From assembly GCF_034366625.1 (NCBI RefSeq), contig NZ_JAXMIH010000014.1, positions 310,001 through 374,000 on the forward strand: a stretch of DNA of 64,000 nt, given 5' to 3'. The notes under the pieces are model-generated. The model searched no databases, was not told the origin of the DNA, and saw nothing but the letters and a program-made list of their open reading frames with translations. Source of the DNA: Prosthecobacter sp. Lineage in GTDB: Bacteria > Verrucomicrobiota > Verrucomicrobiia > Verrucomicrobiales > Verrucomicrobiaceae. Made by a program: the position numbers and the translations under genes. Positions 10,908-19,719 of the stretch are shown here, piece by piece (position 1 is the stretch's first letter; the number at the start of each line of letters is the position of its first letter).

Positions 10908-12308
10908 TCAGACGATTTCCCAGCCTTTGCGATACGTCTCCTTGATGAAGGGCTCAGCAGCCGGCAGGCCGGTGGCTTTCATGCCTGGGGCATCCCATTC
11001 GATGGGTTTCTGCGTGCGCAGCGACAGCAAGCCCAGCAGGGCGATTTCCGTGAGATGAGCTGCATAGGCAAAGGGGCTCGTGGCAGGTTCACCGCCTTTG
11101 CAGGCGTCGATCCAGTCGCGGTGATGGCCGTTGGAGCGCTTCAGCTTCGGCGCAGGCTTCTGGTATTCGGCACGGCGTGCGTCGGGGAAGAGTCGTGGGG
11201 CTCCACCACCGCCATCGCATTGAATGACACCTTTTTCGCCGATGAAGAGGCAGCCGCGCTTTGGTAGAGGGAAGCGTCCGAGCGCCTCGGGAGTGCGAGG
11301 CATCATGCCGCCGTCATACCATGTCATGCGAATCTCCGGTCGTGATCCTGCGGCGGGGAAGGTGTAGTAAATGAGCGCACCGTGCGGGGCGATCTCGCTG
11401 TCCATCAGGCCTGCGGCATGAGCCTCGATGCGCGAGGGGATGGGCAGGTCAAAGGCACGCACTGCCGTGTTCAAGTCGTGGCAGGCAAAGTCGCCGATGC
11501 CCGTGCAGCCGAAATCCCAGAAGTCGCGCCAGGCCACCGGGAAGTAGGCGGGATGAAACGGGCGCTCCTGACGCGGCCCGAGCCAGAGATCCCAGTTCAA
11601 GCCCGCAGGCATAGGAGGCGTGTCGGTCGGTTTGCTCGTGAGAGTGGGGTTCCAGCGCTTCGCACCGACCCACACGTGGATTTCCTTCACCGCACCGATG
11701 GCTCCGTCCTGGATGTATTCGATGGTCTCACGCGTGCCGAGCGAGGAATGCCCCTGGCTGCCGAGTTGTGTCGCCACACCGGTTTCGGCGGCCACTTTGG
11801 CGACGTGACGCGCCTCCCAGATGTTGTGCGTGAGTGGCTTCTCGCAGTAAACATGCTTGCCCGCACGCATCGCGATCACTGAAGCATAGGCATGCAGATG
11901 ATCCGGCGTGGCGATGAGCACCGCGTCGATGGACTTCTCCTTCTCCAGCATCTCACGGAAATCGACATAGTCCGCGCAGCGATGGTTCGGCGTCTTCGTC
12001 GCGTAGTGCTTCTCGATCTCCGCCTTCACCGGCAGGCGGCCGCCCATGCCTTTGAAGTAAAAGTTTTCCAAACTGAACGACTCCGCCGGATCAGCCACGG
12101 CGATGATCTGGGCATCGTCGAGTTGCATCAGCGCCCGCACGTTCGTCCTGCCTTGGCCACCCGTGCCGATGATCGCCACATTCACCTTCTCACTCGGCGG
12201 CACGAAGCGAGGCCCGCCCAGCACATGCCTCGGCACGATGTTGAACGTCGCCACGGTTGCAGCGGCGGTTTTGAGGAAGTGGCGGCGTGAGGAGGGAATG
12301 GAAGTCAT
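10908..12308 (-). CDS. Tat-exported Gfo/Idh/MocA family oxidoreductase
   Basis: The 466-residue protein begins with a twin-arginine signal (SSRRHFLKTAAATVA, residues 6-20). The NAD(P)-binding Rossmann motif AIIGTGGQGRTN lies at about residues 45-56. The EKP motif of the family follows in the sequence VYCEKPLTHN near residue 155, preceded by ATPDHLHA. The C-terminal region (CTGIGDFACHDLN) fits the GFO_IDH_MocA_C2-like bacteroidetes/PVC subgroup. Such enzymes oxidise or epimerise sugars or cyclitols, and export by Tat implies cofactor loading before secretion. Upstream lie 177 bp before the next terminator, with no recognisable gene. Confidence 0.85.
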   Translation of the reverse strand: MTSIPSSRRHFLKTAAATVATFNIVPRHVLGGPRFVPPSEKVNVAIIGTGGQGRTNVRALMQLDDAQIIAVADPAESFSLENFYFKGMGGRLPVKAEIEKHYATKTPNHRCADYVDFREMLEKEKSIDAVLIATPDHLHAYASVIAMRAGKHVYCEKPLTHNIWEARHVAKVAAETGVATQLGSQGHSSLGTRETIEYIQDGAIGAVKEIHVWVGAKRWNPTLTSKPTDTPPMPAGLNWDLWLGPRQERPFHPAYFPVAWRDFWDFGCTGIGDFACHDLNTAVRAFDLPIPSRIEAHAAGLMDSEIAPHGALIYYTFPAAGSRPEIRMTWYDGGMMPRTPEALGRFPLPKRGCLFIGEKGVIQCDGGGGAPRLFPDARRAEYQKPAPKLKRSNGHHRDWIDACKGGEPATSPFAYAAHLTEIALLGLLSLRTQKPIEWDAPGMKATGLPAAEPFIKETYRKGWEIV

Positions 12309-12486
12309 GCGGTGAGACGATACGCTGGTGGTTGCAAAACTCTTCGCGGGTCTTGACGGCCAATCGTTGAGTCACGAGTGCTTCAAAGACTCCAGTCCGA
12401 TAGAGTAATACATGAACACCGGACAGAAGGATGGCGGTCAGTTGGCGAAATCCAGACTCATCTCTGCGATTTCTGACAGAACAAAA

Positions 12487-12514
12487 AAGCCGCGCCTGTT
12501 GATGGGCGCGGCTT
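12487..12514 (-). terminator. Rho-independent terminator after the GK-rich gene
   Basis: Ten-bp arms aagccgcgcc (12487-12496) and ggcgcggctt (12505-12514) surround an 8-nt loop. On the minus strand the stem is followed by TTTTTTG. It sits 22 bp beyond the stop codon of the small GK-rich gene. Confidence 0.85.
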
Positions 12515-12536
12515 GATGAGTGGCGTGGAGAATCGG

Positions 12537-12779
12537 TTAGGGTTTCTCTGCCATTCCTCCCTTCGTGCCTTTGCCGCCGCGACCGGGGCCGCCTTTGCCC
12601 TGGCCTTTGCCTTTTCCCTTACCCTTGCCTTTTCCTTTGCCGTGCATGGCTCCGGGGCCGGCTTCAGGCGGGTTGTCCTGGCCGGCTGCGGCTTTCATGC
12701 GGGCTCCACCGTGGGCGAAGGCGGCTGGGATGGAAACCGCGAGCGCGGCGGCGATGAGTGTGACGAGTGTTTTCTTCAT
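12537..12779 (-). CDS. Small secreted Gly-Lys-repeat protein
   Basis: The 80-residue protein has a clean Sec signal (MKKTLVTLIAAALAVSIPAA, cleavage after AFA). The mature part is dominated by GKGKGKGKGKGKG, a strongly basic low-complexity run of alternating Gly and Lys, then GGPGRGGKGTKGG. No domain is recognisable. The same GK pattern appears in the sensor kinase immediately upstream and in the haem protein across the divergent promoter, so these genes probably act together. The frame extends to 12809, but the ATG at 12779 starts the signal peptide. It has its own terminator. Function unknown. Confidence 0.75.
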   Translation of the reverse strand: MKKTLVTLIAAALAVSIPAAFAHGGARMKAAAGQDNPPEAGPGAMHGKGKGKGKGKGKGQGKGGPGRGGKGTKGGMAEKP

Positions 12780-12854
12780 GGTGTGTTGGATGTGACCGGG
12801 TTGTTTCAATCACATGCCCACGATGACTCGCGAAGATGACGCGAAGGTGATGCC

Positions 12855-14261
12855 TCAGCACTTTTTCAGCGTGAAACTCAACACGCCGCCAGACAGCGAT
12901 GCGTCGAGCCGGCAACCAATGGCACTGGCTGCCTGTTGGGCGAGCGAGAGGCCGAGTCCGCTGTGCGTGCTGTTGCTGCGTGATTGCTCAGCACGCCAGA
13001 AGCGGTCGAACAAATGCGACAGGCCTTCTTGAGTCAGTTCGGGCGCTGCATTGGCGATGGTGATGCTGCCGGGATCGAGTTCGATCTCGATGCGGGTGGA
13101 TGCTGGTGCGTATTCCACCGCGTTGGTGAGCAAATTGGAGAGGATGATGCGCAGCAGTCGTGCGTCGGTTTCCATCGAGAGTTCGGGTTCTGAGCGGAGC
13201 TGAAGGTCGAGCTGCTTTGCTTCCACCTTTTCAGCGCAGGGTTGTAGGCATTCGTGACACAGGGCGCTGAGATCGACGGTGGAGAGTTGGAGGGCCGTCT
13301 CACCGGATTCGAGCCGGGCGAGTGTGAGCAGGGCTTCGATCAGGTTTTCGAGTTGCGAGGCAATGGCGAGCGTGTGAGCCGGAAGCTCTGGATCAGTTTG
13401 CTCCGGCCATTTCAGGGCGACCTCGCCGAGCATTTTGAGTTCGGCCACGGGCGTGCGCATTTCGTGGGCGAGATCGGCGCTGAAGCGTCTCTCTCGTTCA
13501 AATCCCTGCTCAAGACGATGCAGCAGCTCATTGAGGGCCGCGTAGATCGGCTGCAACTCGGCGGGAACATGCGCGGCATCGAATCGCGCCTTCAGCGATG
13601 GCGCGTCGATGTTCCTTGTCTGCTCGCTCAGCGTCTTCAATGGGCGCAGACCATGACGCAGAGCCATGGTGACGAGGACAAACGTGCCCGCCGCCGCGAG
13701 CAGGCCCGCGATGCCGATGCCGCCAAGCAATGAAGCGAGCGTTCCCTCCATCTCCGAAGTTTCCTTGGCTAAAGCGATGAGGCTGGAGCCAGCACCGTGA
13801 CGCCCCTTGCCCTTGCCTTTCGGTCCACCGCCGCCTGCTGCCGCCGTGCGAAAGCTCATGAGCCGAACGGCGCGGCCATCGCCGAGCACCGTGGATGAAA
13901 AAGCGGGATCGTTCCCGGAGATGTCCAGTTTGGGCAAGGTGACATCGCCGAGGCTCTCGGAGCGCTCGCTGACCTCGCCTTGACTGTTCCAGACTTGGTA
14001 GAATGAGCGGCCTTGAGGGTCGTGATAGTCCGCCAGACGATCTTGCAATCGCTGACCGCGACCTCGCGCGGTGCCATCGTCGGAGTCTGAATCGCCGAAT
14101 GCGGTGAAGCGAGCAAGTCGTGCATCCAAGGCAAGCGCGGTGTCGATGGATTGATACAAACTGTGTCTGACACTGAAATAGATGCCTGCGCCGGTGCCGC
14201 ACCACAGCAAGGCCAGACCGGCGAGCAGCCAGAGCATGAGGCGCTGTTTAATGGACCTCAT
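12855..14261 (-). CDS. Sensor histidine kinase, OmpR-partner type
   Basis: The 468-residue inner-membrane kinase has TM1 at about 8-30, a periplasmic sensor region 31-177, TM2 at 178-200 and a HAMP domain to about 252. The HisKA box is SADLAHEMRTPVAELKM with the phosphorylated His at 266. The HATPase has N-box LSNLLTNAVEY, FDRFWRAEQ and the GLGLSLAQQ G-box. Just before TM2 the sensor region contains a Gly-rich basic patch GPKGKGKGRHG (about residues 146-156), matching the small secreted protein downstream. The start overlaps the response-regulator stop by 4 bp. The signal is unknown; the shared GK motif suggests it monitors the same extracytoplasmic process. Confidence 0.92.
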   Translation of the reverse strand: MRSIKQRLMLWLLAGLALLWCGTGAGIYFSVRHSLYQSIDTALALDARLARFTAFGDSDSDDGTARGRGQRLQDRLADYHDPQGRSFYQVWNSQGEVSERSESLGDVTLPKLDISGNDPAFSSTVLGDGRAVRLMSFRTAAAGGGGPKGKGKGRHGAGSSLIALAKETSEMEGTLASLLGGIGIAGLLAAAGTFVLVTMALRHGLRPLKTLSEQTRNIDAPSLKARFDAAHVPAELQPIYAALNELLHRLEQGFERERRFSADLAHEMRTPVAELKMLGEVALKWPEQTDPELPAHTLAIASQLENLIEALLTLARLESGETALQLSTVDLSALCHECLQPCAEKVEAKQLDLQLRSEPELSMETDARLLRIILSNLLTNAVEYAPASTRIEIELDPGSITIANAAPELTQEGLSHLFDRFWRAEQSRSNSTHSGLGLSLAQQAASAIGCRLDASLSGGVLSFTLKKC

Positions 14262-14938
14262 GCGGGACGCGCCTCCATCACATAGCCCTGTCCGCGCCGG
14301 GTGTGAATCAGCGGCATCGAATCCTCATTCATGGCAATTTTTCTGCGCAAGGCGCACACGGCAGAGTCCACGACGTTGCTCATGGGCGAAACAAGATCGT
14401 CATAGATGTGCTCCTCGATTTGAGTGCGCGTGACGATCTGGCCGGCTCGCAGCATGAGATACTCCAGCAGCGCAAACTCACGAGCGGTGAGGTCGAGCGT
14501 CACACCGGCTCGTGTGGCCGTTTTAGCCGTTGAATCGAGGGTCAGGTCGGCCAGAGTGGTCTCGCTGGCGGCTTTTTGATAACCCCGTCGGCACAGCGCC
14601 TCCACGCGGGCTAGCAGTTCCTCCAGGGCGAAGGGTTTGACGAGGTAGTCATCGGCTCCACTGCGCAAACCGGCCACGCGATCAGCCACAGCATCCTTCG
14701 CTGTGAGGAACATGACGGGCGTGCGATTGCCCGCTGCACGCAGCGTCTTGAGGATGCTGACGCCATCCAGCGAAGGCAGCATGATGTCCAAAATGGCGGC
14801 ATCGTAGGGGTGATCCTCTGCCATCTCCAGGCCCTCGCGTCCATCGCCCGTTGCATCCACGGCGTAACCACTGCGCCTCAGCGCGAGCACGATGGACTCG
14901 CGGAGGCGGTTGGAATCTTCGACAACAAGGATGCGCAT
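14258..14938 (-). CDS. OmpR/PhoB-family response regulator
   Basis: The 226-residue protein has a receiver domain with acidic pocket E7-D8, phospho-acceptor D51 (AILDIMLP), T79 and K101 (DYLVKPF). A winged-helix Trans_reg_C DNA-binding domain follows from about residue 130 to 222 (REFALLEYLMLRAG and HTRRGQGYVME). It is the first gene of the pair with the kinase (4-bp overlap), divergent from the PSCyt1 operon across 162 bp. An inverted repeat in that gap is a candidate target, so it may control both directions. Confidence 0.93.
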   Translation of the reverse strand: MRILVVEDSNRLRESIVLALRRSGYAVDATGDGREGLEMAEDHPYDAAILDIMLPSLDGVSILKTLRAAGNRTPVMFLTAKDAVADRVAGLRSGADDYLVKPFALEELLARVEALCRRGYQKAASETTLADLTLDSTAKTATRAGVTLDLTAREFALLEYLMLRAGQIVTRTQIEEHIYDDLVSPMSNVVDSAVCALRRKIAMNEDSMPLIHTRRGQGYVMEARPA

Positions 14939-15006
14939 GGGTCAGAGTAGCTCGCTCGCCGACGCTGCAAAGGGGCGAATCGAATGCGGTATCGTAGCAA
15001 CCCAAG

Positions 15007-15078
15007 ATGATGCGAACATGATGTCGCGGGCGGAGGTGTGATTGCCCGATTTTTTCCGGCGCATCATGTTCACGTCAT
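15007..15078. promoter_or_regulatory. Imperfect inverted repeat in divergent promoter region; candidate operator
   Basis: The 18-mer at 15007-15024 and the reverse complement of 15061-15078 agree at 15 of 18 positions, with a common core gaacatgat. They lie 36 bp apart between the response regulator and the PSCyt1 operon. The position suits binding of the adjacent OmpR-type regulator or RNA hairpin formation in the operon leader. No expression evidence is available from sequence. Confidence 0.35.
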
Positions 15079-15100
15079 TTTCCACCTGCAAGATGGCTTC

Positions 15101-16126
15101 ATGACGCAACCGACGACCCTCATTCTGCTTTTTGCCCTCACCACTGCACAGGTGCTTGGTCAGGAGCCTACTCCAGAAAAGCCGGACGAAACTCCACCGC
15201 CGGCCATGCGCGGCGGTTTTGGCAAAGGAAAGGGGAAGGGCAAAGGCCGCTTCATGCCACCCGTGCCTCCGACTCCTTCACCGGTGCCAGCTCCCCCACC
15301 GGCTCCAGCATTGCCTCCGAGCACGCCGACGGGTCAGACGCCATCCGGCGCAAAGGGAGGGCAGGCTGCCGGTGCGGACTTCTTCCAGCAGAAGATCCTG
15401 CCCGTGCTTCAGCAGAAGTGCTTCAACTGCCATCAGACCGGGCGCAAAATGAAGGCCGGACTCGCAGTGGATTCGCATGCGGCGCTGATCGCGGGCGGTG
15501 ACAGCGGCCCTTCGCTCGTGCCGGGCGATGCCGCGAAGAGCCTGCTCTATGTCTCGATGACGTATGCGGATGACGATTTGCAGATGCCGCCGCGTGAACG
15601 GCTCTCCGCGTCTGTGCTGGCCGATTTTAAAAAGTGGATCGAGATGGGTGCGCCATTTGGCATCAACTCCACTCCGGTAGCGAGCAAAGGCGCGCCTGTG
15701 GCTGAAACGGAGAGCGGCGGCTTTTTCGCCACACTCACGGCTGCGCGTGGTAACTCCGTGACTTACACCCGTGATGATGCTGGCGGTGGCATGATGCGTG
15801 GCGGCATGGGCAAAGGAATGGGCAAGGGCGGCGCGATGCGCGGCGGAGGCGGTGAAACGACGCAAAAACTCGCAGACAAGGCGCTCATCACCTCCGCCAC
15901 ACTGGCTCGGCGCACGCAGGACTTGCTGGTGGGCATCGAGCTGAGCGGCGGGTTGTCGAATCCGGCGTTTGATGCGGTGCGGCAGGGTGGTGCGAGGGCG
16001 CATCTCGTCGTGAAGGACGGACAGATTACCGAATTGAAACTCATCACGGCCCAGGAGGAAAGCGATGCGCCCATTGCCGTGAAACCCAAGCGTCCGCCCT
16101 CGAAATCCACCACGCTCACACCATGA
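15101..16126 (+). CDS. PSCyt1 haem protein with GK- and Pro-rich linkers
   Basis: The 341-residue exported protein has a signal at residues 1-20, then GGFGKGKGKGKGRF (38-49) and a Pro-rich stretch (51-80). A PSCyt1 domain follows at about 91-185 with CFNCH at 105-109, GPSLVPGDAAKSLLY and MPPRERLS. A second Gly/Met/Lys patch (MRGGMGKGMGKGGAMRGGGG, 230-249) precedes a C-terminal region of unknown fold. Normally PSCyt1 is fused in front of PSCyt2-PSD1; here it is a separate gene whose stop overlaps the PSCyt2-PSD1 start (ATGA, 16123-16126). The frame extends back to 15038, but the ATG at 15101 starts the signal peptide. It is probably the first gene of a three-gene operon. Confidence 0.85.
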   Translation: MTQPTTLILLFALTTAQVLGQEPTPEKPDETPPPAMRGGFGKGKGKGKGRFMPPVPPTPSPVPAPPPAPALPPSTPTGQTPSGAKGGQAAGADFFQQKILPVLQQKCFNCHQTGRKMKAGLAVDSHAALIAGGDSGPSLVPGDAAKSLLYVSMTYADDDLQMPPRERLSASVLADFKKWIEMGAPFGINSTPVASKGAPVAETESGGFFATLTAARGNSVTYTRDDAGGGMMRGGMGKGMGKGGAMRGGGGETTQKLADKALITSATLARRTQDLLVGIELSGGLSNPAFDAVRQGGARAHLVVKDGQITELKLITAQEESDAPIAVKPKRPPSKSTTLTP

Positions 16127-18213
16127 AACGATTGCTTCTGCTGACCCTGCTAGCCGCAGCGACCTCTCCCGCACAGCAGAGTGCGAAAAAGGAAGTGTTT
16201 TGGTCTTTTCGGCCGCCAGCGGCGGTTTCGCCGCCGGTTGTCAAAAACACCGAATGGCCGCTCAACATGGTGGACCGCTTCATTTTGGCAGCGCAGGAGC
16301 AAAAAGGCCTTTCACCGTCCAAAGCAGCGGAACCACGCGTGCTCGTGCGGCGCTTGTTCTTCGCGCTTTGCGGGCTGCCGCCGGCTGCGGACGTGATGGA
16401 GCACTGGCAACGGGAAATCGGGCCCGAGCTGAATCAAACCGCCATCGCAGCACTCGTGGACTCGCTGCTGAAGTCACCACGCTTCGGCGAGCATTGGGGA
16501 CAACACTGGCTCGATGTGGCACGCTTTGCCGAATCCACCGGCGGTGACGCCAACGGCATCCATCTCCATGCCTGGCGTTATCGAGACTATGTCATCGACA
16601 GCCTGAATGCGGACAAACCTTTCGACCGCTTCATCCGAGAGCAGATCGCGGGTGATTTGTTGCCGATCTCATCAGACAAGGAGTGGGCGCAGAACCTCGT
16701 CGCCACGGGTTTCCTCGCCGTGGGTCAAAAACTCGTCGGCGAGGTCGAAGATCGAAAGTTTTTTGCCGATCTGGTGGATGAGCAGATCGATGCGACCACT
16801 CGCGCTTTCCTCGGCCTCACCGTTTCATGTGCGCGGTGCCATGATCATAAGACCGATCCCATCCCGCAGGCGGACTACTATGCTCTCGCTGCCATTTTTC
16901 GGAACACGGAGACGCACTACGGCCTCATCAAGGCGCAGTCGCGGCAGTATTCCACGCTGCTCGATGTCACCGGCATGGGTCTGCCCGCGGGGCGCGATGC
17001 TTTGACCGCACAGCAGCTCGCGGACATGAAAGCCGAGCGCGAGGCCGCCGCGCAGAACATGGATGACATCATGCGCACGATTCGCGGCGGCGATGGTGTC
17101 ACGCGTGCGATGCTGCGGCGCTCACGCACGCAGCGGGATGAAAGCGAGGCGCTGCTGCAATCCTACGATGCCCAGGGCAACCCACTCACCTTCGTGATGG
17201 GCGTGCAGGATCGCGATGCACCGCTGGAGACACGCATTCTCGAGCGTGGCGAGTTGGACAAGTCCGGCGCTCTCGTCGCGCCCGGCTTTCTGCATGCGCT
17301 GCATCCGCAATCCTCACCTCCCGTGCTGCGTCTGCGTGAAGGCAGCGGACGCCTGCAACTCGCCGACTGGCTCGCCAGCCCGCGCAATCCACTGACAGCC
17401 CGCGTCATCGCCAACCGAGTCTGGCACTGGCTCTTTGGGCAGGGCCTGGTCCGCACCGTGGACGACTTCGGCTTCACGGGTGACAAGCCCACGCATCCCG
17501 AACTGCTGGATTTTCTCGCCCTGCGCCTCATTGAACACAAAGGGTCGCTGAAGTCACTCATCCGCGAACTCGTGCTCACGCGCACCTGGCAGCAGGCATC
17601 CACCTTTGACGAAGACAAGTTCGATCACGATCCCGACAACCTGCTTCTCTGGCGCATGAGTCCACGCCGTCTCGAAGCCGAGGCCGTGCGCGATGCGATG
17701 CTGGCCGTGAGCGGAGAACTCGACTTCACCCGGCCCGCAAAGCCGCTCATTGCCGCCGCAGGCGAAGGAACCGTGGGCCAGGCCGTTTTCGAGCCGGAGA
17801 TCCGCAAGATCGAGGCGCCCGTGCGCAGTGTGTATCTGCCGCGAGTGCGCAGCGTGCTGCCCGAGATGATGGAACTCTACGATGCACCGGATGCCAGCAA
17901 CGTCATGGGCGCACGCGAAACGACCACCGTGCCGCTGCAGGCACTGCACGCGCTGAACTCCGCCTTTGTGCGTCAGCAAGCGGAGGCCTTTGCCGACCGC
18001 CTCGGCAAGCTCACCGTGTTTGAGCAGTTCGATCACGCCTGGCTCTCTGCCTTCGGACGACCGCCGACGACCAAGGAGCGCGAACTCGCCAACGCGTTCT
18101 CATTCGAGATGGAAGCGAGCCTTGAAGGTCCCGGAACGCAATCCCAGCGCGAGGCACTCATCACACTCGCCCAATCGCTCCTCTGCGCGGCGGAGTTTGT
18201 CGTCGTGGATTGA
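16123..18213 (+). CDS. PSCyt2 (DUF1549)-PSD1 (DUF1553) protein
   Basis: The 696-residue protein has a Sec signal (residues 1-18) and DUF1549 from about 22 to 260. This includes SPRFGEHWGQHWLDVARFAES (starting at 118) and haem-type CARCHDHKTDP at 236-246. DUF1553 runs from about 385 to 690 with NRVWHWLFGQGLVRT, FGFTGDKPTHPELLDFL and RRLEAEAVRDAML. The middle (about 265-380) is charged and variable. Coupling to the preceding PSCyt1 gene and the following DUF1501 gene suggests one exported complex. The biochemical function of these domains is not established. Confidence 0.88.
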   Translation: MKRLLLLTLLAAATSPAQQSAKKEVFWSFRPPAAVSPPVVKNTEWPLNMVDRFILAAQEQKGLSPSKAAEPRVLVRRLFFALCGLPPAADVMEHWQREIGPELNQTAIAALVDSLLKSPRFGEHWGQHWLDVARFAESTGGDANGIHLHAWRYRDYVIDSLNADKPFDRFIREQIAGDLLPISSDKEWAQNLVATGFLAVGQKLVGEVEDRKFFADLVDEQIDATTRAFLGLTVSCARCHDHKTDPIPQADYYALAAIFRNTETHYGLIKAQSRQYSTLLDVTGMGLPAGRDALTAQQLADMKAEREAAAQNMDDIMRTIRGGDGVTRAMLRRSRTQRDESEALLQSYDAQGNPLTFVMGVQDRDAPLETRILERGELDKSGALVAPGFLHALHPQSSPPVLRLREGSGRLQLADWLASPRNPLTARVIANRVWHWLFGQGLVRTVDDFGFTGDKPTHPELLDFLALRLIEHKGSLKSLIRELVLTRTWQQASTFDEDKFDHDPDNLLLWRMSPRRLEAEAVRDAMLAVSGELDFTRPAKPLIAAAGEGTVGQAVFEPEIRKIEAPVRSVYLPRVRSVLPEMMELYDAPDASNVMGARETTTVPLQALHALNSAFVRQQAEAFADRLGKLTVFEQFDHAWLSAFGRPPTTKERELANAFSFEMEASLEGPGTQSQREALITLAQSLLCAAEFVVVD

Positions 18214-18232
18214 TTTCAGCACTCTTCATCTC

Positions 18233-19651
<1,419 letters not shown>

Positions 19652-19700
19652 TATTTGATTTTTCAAACGCCACTTTGATATGCGGAAAAATCCAAAACTC

Positions 19701-19717
19701 AACTTGCGGAGCAAGTT
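19701..19717. terminator. Short hairpin between convergent genes
   Basis: A perfect 7-bp stem (aacttgc / gcaagtt) with loop gga lies between the DUF1501 stop and the convergent hydrolase stop. No clear T-run follows on either strand, so termination is a weak inference; it may instead be a small palindromic repeat. Confidence 0.35.
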
Positions 19718-19719
19718 CG

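Noticed and set aside
12309..12486. Possible small gene or RNA upstream of the Gfo/Idh/MocA gene
   Set aside because: No convincing open frame, hairpin series or riboswitch-like structure was found; only the terminator at 12487-12514 stands out.
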